In this document: positions 6,962 through 11,968 of the stretch, piece by piece
How positions within the stretch are numbered: the stretch's first letter is position 1
Layout of the letters: the number at the start of each line of letters is the position of its first letter
DNA from: Pseudomonadota bacterium
GTDB lineage: Bacteria; Pseudomonadota; Alphaproteobacteria; Caulobacterales; Aquidulcibacteraceae
Assembly: GCA_023461135.1 (NCBI GenBank)
Contig: JAEWNX010000354.1
Span: forward strand, 1 to 13,818
DNA length: 13,818 bases
Direction of reading: 5' to 3'
The notes under the pieces: model-generated
What the model saw: only the letters and a program-made list of their open reading frames with translations
Told to the model about the DNA's origin: nothing
Databases searched by the model: none
Program-made: the position numbers and the translations under genes

Positions 6962-8149
6962 CTACTCCGCGGCGACAGCTTGCGGCGCCGCGAGATCGAA
7001 ATGGCTGATGTAATCTCGCGTACGCGGCATCGATGCGCGGTGCTTTGCCAACTGTAGCTGAAACACGACGAGTGCGCCGTCTCGGAAGCCGGCTTCAGCG
7101 CCGGCCAAGTAGAACTCCCACATGCGGCAGAAACGCTCGTCGTAGATTCGGCGCACGCGCTCTCGGTTCAGGGTGAAGCGCTCTCTCCACGCCTTCAAGG
7201 TATCGGCGTAGTGGAGTTTAAGGACTTCGAGGTCCGTAAGTATCAGGCCAGACCGCTCAATGGCCGGCGCAATCTCGGACAGCGCCGGGATGTGGCCGCC
7301 CGGAAAGATGTACTTTTCGATCCAGGCATTGTTCGGCCTCGGTTCAGCGCTTGTCCCGATCGTGTGCAGGAGGGCCACCCCGCGCTCGGCAAGCAGGCCC
7401 GCAATCGCATTGAAGAATGTCTGATAATCCTGGGGACCGACATGCTCGAACATGCCAACCGACACGATGCGGTCGAAACTGCCCTCAACGTCGCGATAAT
7501 CCTTGAGTTCAAAATGCACCCGTTGCTGCAGCCCCTGCCCCACTGCGCGCCCTCGCGCCTCGGCAAGCTGCTCGGCCGAGAGCGTGACACCAAACACCTC
7601 CGCCCCGTGATCCTTCGCCAAGGTCATCGCCAAGCCGCCCCAGCCGCACCCGATGTCGAGAATGCGATGACCGGGCCGTAGACAGAGCTTCGCCGCTATG
7701 TGGCGCTTCTTGGCCGCCTGCGCGGCCTCGAGACTCATCCCCGGCTCACGAAAATATGCGCAGGAGTATTGTCGATCAGCGTCCAGGAAGAGGCGATAGA
7801 GTTCACCGGACAAGTCATAATGGTGGGCGACATTGCGCCTGGCCCGAACTCGCCCATTCCCTGTTGCGCGCGCCGCGGTGCGCTTGGCGCTTGGCAGATT
7901 TCGCGTGGCGAACGCCAAGAACTCGTAGAGGTCCCCCCGCTCGATCGTGAGCGCGCCTTCCATGTAGGCTTCTCCGACAGCAAGGGCGGGATCGGAGATG
8001 ATGCGCCTGAGCGTGCGATGATCGCGAATGGCGATGGCAAGGGCGGCCGTTTCTGCATGGCCGCCGCCCAGCGCGAGCCATCGGCCAGTCGGCAAACGCA
8101 GGGCGAGTTCGCCTTTCGTCACTAGCGCGCGCAGAGGCGCCTCGATCAT
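6962..8149 (-). CDS. cfa: Cyclopropane-fatty-acyl-phospholipid synthase
   Basis: 395 residues, normal for the family. It transfers a methylene group from S-adenosylmethionine to the double bond of unsaturated acyl chains in membrane phospholipids, making membranes more resistant to stress. Seen: the N-terminal lipid-binding region (1-100, with GEAYMEGALTIERGDLYEFL), HYDLSGELYRLFLD (110-123), YSCAYF (128-133), SAM-binding ILDIGCGWGGLA (163-174), FGVTLSAEQ (186-193), FDRIVSVGMFEHVG (225-238) and KYIFPGGHIP (279-288). The start at 8149 has GAGGA seven to eight bases upstream; the in-frame extension to 8302 crosses the promoter and is rejected. It is transcribed alone; a FixK-type box is centred about 71 bp upstream of the ATG. 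Confidence 0.95.
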   Translation of the reverse strand: MIEAPLRALVTKGELALRLPTGRWLALGGGHAETAALAIAIRDHRTLRRIISDPALAVGEAYMEGALTIERGDLYEFLAFATRNLPSAKRTAARATGNGRVRARRNVAHHYDLSGELYRLFLDADRQYSCAYFREPGMSLEAAQAAKKRHIAAKLCLRPGHRILDIGCGWGGLAMTLAKDHGAEVFGVTLSAEQLAEARGRAVGQGLQQRVHFELKDYRDVEGSFDRIVSVGMFEHVGPQDYQTFFNAIAGLLAERGVALLHTIGTSAEPRPNNAWIEKYIFPGGHIPALSEIAPAIERSGLILTDLEVLKLHYADTLKAWRERFTLNRERVRRIYDERFCRMWEFYLAGAEAGFRDGALVVFQLQLAKHRASMPRTRDYISHFDLAAPQAVAAE

Positions 8150-8491
8150 CACCACTTCCTCGGCGACCTCACCAGCCCGCGAATTCCAGTGACATAAGCG
8201 CCACTCCAAGCATTTGATTCCCCTCAAACTCGCGACGCGCCAGGAGCGCCAAAATAGCCTTGCGTGTTCAATCGGAGGACGCTTTGCCGCGCGCGCGCGC
8301 ATCGCGAGTCAAGCGCGTCGGATTCCGCGCGCTGCGTGGGAACACGCGCATAGATCACAATCGCGCTTCCTTTCGTGGGGCTCGTGCTCGCCGAAGCGCG
8401 CGAACCAATCGAAGCCGCTCTCGAAGGCAAGAAAGCGGGACTGGAGTCTTGAGGCGGGCTCAAATTTCCTCAGGCTTTCGTCGAGCACGCC
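8150..8491. other. 342-bp gap between cfa and the esterase gene
   Basis: No convincing gene is seen. It carries the cfa leader with a FixK-type box at 8214-8227 and, near the esterase end, a TTGAG/CTCAA inverted repeat at 8449-8463 that may be an mRNA 3'-end structure. A short plus-strand frame ending at 8450 (VGLVLAEAREPIEAALEGKK) has coding-like composition but no supported start. Confidence 0.5.
8214..8227. promoter_or_regulatory. FixK/FNR-type box upstream of cfa
   Basis: TTGATTCCCCTCAA matches TTG[AC]-N6-[GT]CAA. The centre is about 71 bp upstream of the cfa ATG, so activation from -41.5 predicts a start near 8179 and a leader of about 30 bases. No good -10 hexamer stands out. Confidence 0.65.
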
Positions 8492-9799
8492 TTAGACGCC
8501 AAACGGATAGATGTCAGGCGCGCCCTCCGCGGCAGCCCCCGGCAGCGGCGTTACGGGGCTGGTTTCCTCAAACCAGACCGTGGCGTCGAATTGGCGTGAC
8601 AGATGCGCATCGAAGTAATGGCTCCAGCGCTCGGTTTCAGGCTGATAGATGACGCCTATGGCGCGCTCCAAGCGGCGCACAGAAAGTGCATCGCTCAATC
8701 TGGCGTCGCCGCGCCAGGAGATCAGCGATCGCGGCCTTCCAGCGTCCAGCAAGATGCGCTCCCACGAATCCGCGCGAGACGGGATGACGCTCTTGATCTG
8801 CGGCGGCGCGCCCCAATCGTCGGCGGCCATGACGCGCCCGCGATCGGTCAAGAAGCCGATCGAGACAGCCTTGTCCCTGAACTTCGCGCGCGCCAGTTGG
8901 CCGATATTGAACTCGCCGCTTTCACCCATCGCGGTGGCCGCCGCATTGCCAATGTGGGAGTTGTGGGCCCACACGATGGCTTTTGCCGCCGGGCCTTTGA
9001 GCTGCAACAGCCGCTCCAAGGTATTGAACATGTGCCCGTCGCGAAGATTCCAGCTCTCGACCGAGCCTCGATACATCGCGCGGTAATAGTTCTCAGCCGC
9101 GCAGACCACGCGTGCATTCTGCTCAGCGTCAAAATAAGCCTCGCCGTCGGCGTGCGCGTACTCCAAGTGCTTTTCGAGCACCGCCACCAATTGTTCGACC
9201 ACCGCATCCTCGCAGCTCCGTCCCGTGCGCGTGGCGACGGCGCCATAGACTTGCGGGCGTTCAAGGTGAGGCGAGATACAGCCATAACGGCGGCGCGCTG
9301 AGCGCGCGCCTTCAGGGTCGACGCGATCGAGGTAAGCAAGCACTTCGTCAACGGAATGATGGAGGCTGTAGACGTCCAGGCCGCGCACTTCGACCTAGTC
9401 GTCGTGGTCGTGTCCCTCGTTCCAAGCGCGCAACTGCCGCAGCAAAGCGGCGAACTCGCGATTGCGCCACATCCAGCGCGGAAAATTAACGAACGCATTG
9501 CGCTCGCCCCAACGGCCATGGGCGCGGACATAACGGTCGAGCTCGGCCGCATCGGGCCAATCGCCTTCTATGGCCAGGATGCGAAAGCCGTGCTCCTCAA
9601 CCAGCCGGCGGGTGATGGCCGCGCGGGCGCGATAGAATTCAGAAGTCCCGTGCGTCGCCTCTCCCAGGAGCACGACGCGCGCGTCGGCGAAGCGATCGAA
9701 GAAGGCCGCAAACGCCGCAGGCTCATCAAGATCGGGCAGCGCCTCGGACTTCAGATGCACGAGGTCGGCGAGTTCTGCATGCGGGTCCGTGAGCTGCAT
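8492..9799 (-). pseudogene. Erythromycin esterase-like protein, interrupted by in-frame TAG
   Basis: The frame runs from ATG 9799 to stop 8492 (435 positions, the normal length for the family) but is broken by a single TAG at 9395-9397, position 135. Both halves are in the same frame and match erythromycin esterase-like hydrolases. Before the stop are VVLLGEATHGTSEF with E47 and H50, IEGDWPD with E78, and PRWMWRNREF. After it are VRGLDVYSLHHSVDEVLAYLD, DAEQNARVVCAAENYYRAM, IVWAHNSHIGNA and VGFLTDRGRV-like sequence, with HNSH holding the second catalytic histidine. Both halves are needed for a catalytic site. A GTG at 9388 with AGG upstream could restart translation. The ATG overlaps the phosphoribosyltransferase stop (TGATG), with GGAGA upstream. 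It could be a recent nonsense mutation, a sequencing error or readthrough. Chromosomal homologues are stress proteins; macrolide resistance is not implied. Confidence 0.85.
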
Positions 9800-10473
9800 C
9801 ACTCTTCTCCGCTGGCTCGCGGGCGCATCGCATCGCTCTGCGCCCTCAGCAGATGCACAACTTCTGCATCCTCCAGCTGATGGAAGTCTTCGTAATAGAG
9901 GCCAACCGCGCGGAAGTTGGCAGGGGCCGCGAGGACGACGACTTCATCTGCCAACGCCGCAAGTTCGGTTGCGGTTTCTGGGGACGCGACAGGCACGGCG
10001 ACGACAACGCGCTTGGGCGCTCGCCGGCGCACTGCCGCGATCGCCGCTTTCATGCTTGCGCCTGTGGCGACGCCGTCATCGACCAGGATTGCGGTCTTGC
10101 CTTTCGCGGAGACGGGCGCACGTCCCGGCGCATAGATCGCGCGGCGCCGTTCAATCTCGCGCAGTTGCCGCCCCGCTGCCTGGGTGATATCGGCCTGGCT
10201 CAAACCGACTGCTTGCATGACATCGCTATTGAGGATGATGTCCGGCCGCTCTCCATCGACAATAGATCCTGCCGCCCACTCTTCGTGACCCGGCACGCCT
10301 ATCTTGCGCACGAGCAGCAGATCCAAAGGCGCTGACAGCGTTTTGGCTATTTCGACCGCCACAGGCACGCCGCCTCGGGGCAGCGCATAAACGACCGGCG
10401 CTTCCAGCGCGCGCCTTTGGAGTTCTGTTCCCAGCGCACGGCCAGCGGCGGCGCGGTCAGGAAACGGCAGCAT
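9799..10473 (-). CDS. Phosphoribosyltransferase family protein
   Basis: 224 residues of the PRTase fold related to predicted phosphoribosyltransferases of the COG1926 type. Seen: VVYALPRGGVPVAVEIAKTL (27-46), LLLVRKIGVPGHEEWAAGSI (52-71) and the PRPP-binding motif ILVDDGVATGASMKAAI (129-145), which has the two acidic residues and the TGAS loop. The true base or substrate is unknown for this group. The start at 10473 gives the family N-terminus; AGGAGG lies about eleven bases upstream, and a longer frame to 10602 overlaps the hydrolase gene and lacks homology. The first 17 bp overlap the 3' end of the hydrolase gene, and the stop overlaps the esterase start as TGATG, so the three are translationally coupled. 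In M. tuberculosis this domain is fused to a dienelactone hydrolase (Rv0571c) and to an erythromycin esterase (Rv2030c). Confidence 0.92.
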   Translation of the reverse strand: MLPFPDRAAAGRALGTELQRRALEAPVVYALPRGGVPVAVEIAKTLSAPLDLLLVRKIGVPGHEEWAAGSIVDGERPDIILNSDVMQAVGLSQADITQAAGRQLREIERRRAIYAPGRAPVSAKGKTAILVDDGVATGASMKAAIAAVRRRAPKRVVVAVPVASPETATELAALADEVVVLAAPANFRAVGLYYEDFHQLEDAEVVHLLRAQSDAMRPRASGEE

Positions 10474-11128
10474 GCTGATCGCCCCCTCCTTTGATGATGT
10501 GTGCCTCGAACCAGTGGGACGCCGCGGCGAGCGCCTGATCCAGCGTTCCCGGCTCCTCAAACAGATGGCCCGCGCCCGGCACGACGGCGAGCTTGCTCTC
10601 ACATCGCAGCTTCGTCTGGGCGGCGCGATTGAGCGCGATGACGTCGGTGTCGTCTCCGCCGACGATCAGCAGAGTGGGCGACCGCACGCGTTCGAGGGCG
10701 GCGCCCGCAAGGTCGGGCCGCCCGCCGCGTGAAACGACAGCGGCGACCTCGCTCGGACGTGCTGCGGCAGCGGCAAGGGCGGCGCCTGCGCCCGTGCTCG
10801 CGCCGAAAAGGCCGATGGCCATGCTTCTGATTCGCGCATCGGCGCGCGCCCAATCAACGGCTTCGATCACGCGGCGCGCCAACAAGTCGATGTCGAACAC
10901 GTTGCGCCGGTCGGCGGCTTCGTCAGGCGTGAGCAGATCGAACAACAGGGTCGCAAACCCACGTCGTTGAAGCACGCCCGCCGCATGGGCGTTGCGCGGG
11001 CTAAGGCGGCTGGAGCCGCTGCCATGGGCAAAGATGATGAGCCCGCGCGCATTCTGCGGCACGGCGAGCATTCCCGGCAGCGATCTGGACCCGACACCGA
11101 CCTCAGCAGCGAAGATAAGTTGCTTCAT
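10457..11128 (-). CDS. Alpha/beta hydrolase, dienelactone hydrolase-like
   Basis: 223 residues, a cytoplasmic alpha/beta-hydrolase of the dienelactone hydrolase type with no signal peptide. Seen: GLIIFAHGSGSS (29-40, oxyanion region), FATLLFDLL (58-66), the nucleophile elbow FGASTGAGAAL with S111, LLIVGGDDTDVI with candidate acid D160, and VPGAGHLFEEPG with catalytic H188. The natural substrate is unknown, and a chlorocatechol pathway is not suggested by the neighbours. The ATG at 11128 has only a weak ribosome binding site. It is first in a three-gene operon with the phosphoribosyltransferase (17-bp overlap) and the esterase. The nearest FixK-type box upstream is centred about 178 bp away, implying a leader of roughly 136 bases if it acts from -41.5. 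Confidence 0.92.
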   Translation of the reverse strand: MKQLIFAAEVGVGSRSLPGMLAVPQNARGLIIFAHGSGSSRLSPRNAHAAGVLQRRGFATLLFDLLTPDEAADRRNVFDIDLLARRVIEAVDWARADARIRSMAIGLFGASTGAGAALAAAAARPSEVAAVVSRGGRPDLAGAALERVRSPTLLIVGGDDTDVIALNRAAQTKLRCESKLAVVPGAGHLFEEPGTLDQALAAASHWFEAHIIKGGGDQHAAVS

Positions 11129-11298
11129 GATACGGAACGCTCAGCAGTCGACGAGCCTGCGGCGTCGCGTGCCGGCCGGCGCCTTGGCTTTCACCTCTCG
11201 GGCGGGGGGACGGTGGAGGAGGTGTCCATCAAGGCGCCGGCTTCGGACGCCGCTGGCCGGCAGTCCTAAGAAACGTAATCGGAAAGCAGTCGGGGGAA

Positions 11299-11312
11299 TT
11301 GATTGAGCGCAA
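11299..11312. promoter_or_regulatory. FixK/FNR-type box upstream of hydrolase operon
   Basis: TTGATTGAGCGCAA matches TTG[AC]-N6-[GT]CAA. It lies about 178 bp from the hydrolase ATG and is the only such box on that side of the stem-loop. Its half-sites are less symmetrical than the FNR palindrome, so it may be weak. Confidence 0.5.
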
Positions 11313-11356
11313 GCGGGCCGATTGCGGGGCGTCACCCCACTCGATCTCATATGACA

Positions 11357-11406
11357 TTCGGCGCGCCCCGTTAGGCCGGGGATTAGACCCCGGATCGGGC
11401 GCCGAA
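11357..11406. repeat. Nested inverted repeat (stem-loop)
   Basis: An outer perfect 8-bp stem (TTCGGCGC at 11357-11364 with GCGCCGAA at 11399-11406) encloses an inner perfect 6-bp stem (CCGGGG at 11376-11381 with CCCCGG at 11388-11393) closed by an ATTAGA loop, with an asymmetric internal loop. It lies between two FixK-type boxes. It could be an RNA leader structure, a bidirectional terminator or the remnant of a small repeat; nothing decides between these. Confidence 0.6.
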
Positions 11407-11463
11407 ACAGTTAACCACAGCAGGGAGGATTTTGATCTTGAAGGCCGCTGCCGCCGGCGCGTC

Positions 11464-11477
11464 TTGATCCGGCGCAA
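11464..11477. promoter_or_regulatory. FixK/FNR-type box upstream of helical protein/ATPase operon
   Basis: TTGATCCGGCGCAA, identical to the hsp20 box and embedded in the same 16-mer. The centre is about 57 bp upstream of the ATG at 11528. Activation from -41.5 predicts a start near 11512; a TATGTG at 11492-11497 is an alternative -10 element. The AAGGAGGT ribosome binding site follows at 11514-11521. Confidence 0.7.
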
Positions 11478-11527
11478 AACATCTCCACGCTGTATGTGGG
11501 AGGCATGGCCATCAAGGAGGTCTCCTC

Positions 11528-11968
11528 ATGAGCCAAGCTGTGATTGATTTCTGTGAAGGCTTGAAAACGACGCTATTGGCGCTTGAGCAGAAGCTCGACA
11601 AGGCGAAGCACAACCTCGAAGCAGGCGCCACGCACGCGACCGGCGAGGCGAAGAAGCACGTGGACGAGGCGGTTGAGCAGCTCGAAGCCTTCAAGGTCCA
11701 TGCTGGACTCATGGCGAAGGCGATCCGTGCGGACCTGCCCGAACATTCCGGCGCCATGAAGGAGAAGCTGAAGGACTTTGGGCAGGAGGCGCAGGTCGCA
11801 ATGCGACATGCGGTGGTCTTCCTGGCGGAGGCCGCTTCGAAGGGGGCCGAGGGTGCTGCGGAGGCGCTGCAAGCGGGCGCAAAGCAGGCGCACAAGGTCG
11901 CTGAAGATCTGAGGCGCGATACTGCGGTGACTGTGGTCGAGCCTGAGCAAACGACGCCGCCGGTCTAA
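11528..11968 (+). CDS. Alanine/lysine/glutamate-rich helical protein (phasin- or apolipoprotein-like)
   Basis: 146 residues, nearly all predicted amphipathic helix: heptad-like runs such as LLALEQKLDKAKHNLEAGATH, EAKKHVDEAVEQLEAF and EAASKGAEGAAEALQAGAKQAHKVAEDL, with a Pro/Thr-rich tail. There is no membrane segment or catalytic motif. The composition recalls phasins, apolipoprotein-like and LEA-like stress proteins, but I do not recognise a defined family; binding to a surface such as lipid or granules is inference. The ribosome binding site AAGGAGGT, six bases before the ATG, is close to ideal and suggests high expression. A FixK-type box stands about 57 bp upstream. The stop overlaps the ATPase start (TAATG), so the two proteins are translationally coupled. 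Confidence 0.85.
   Translation: MSQAVIDFCEGLKTTLLALEQKLDKAKHNLEAGATHATGEAKKHVDEAVEQLEAFKVHAGLMAKAIRADLPEHSGAMKEKLKDFGQEAQVAMRHAVVFLAEAASKGAEGAAEALQAGAKQAHKVAEDLRRDTAVTVVEPEQTTPPV

Larger units (their letters stand above)
11129..11527. other. 399-bp divergent intergenic region
   Basis: This stretch separates the leftward hydrolase operon from the rightward helical protein/ATPase operon. No convincing gene is seen. It contains two FixK-type boxes (11299-11312 and 11464-11477) and a large interrupted stem-loop (11357-11406) between them. Plus-strand and minus-strand ORFs here give Arg/Pro/Ser-rich translations without domain character. Confidence 0.55.

Noticed and set aside
8343..8450. Plus-strand short frame with coding-like composition (VGLVLAEAREPIEAALEGKK)
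   Set aside because: It is under 35 codons with no ribosome binding site or ATG, and an in-frame TAG lies just upstream. It may be a gene remnant but cannot be supported.
8449..8463. TTGAG-N5-CTCAA as a ninth FixK/FNR box
   Set aside because: The spacing is one base too long (TTGA-N7-TCAA), and it lies downstream of the esterase rather than before a gene in a useful orientation. A small hairpin is more likely.
8492..9799. Macrolide resistance gene
   Set aside because: Erythromycin-esterase-like proteins are widespread chromosomal proteins. The operon context, amber codon and lack of mobile DNA give no support for a resistance role.
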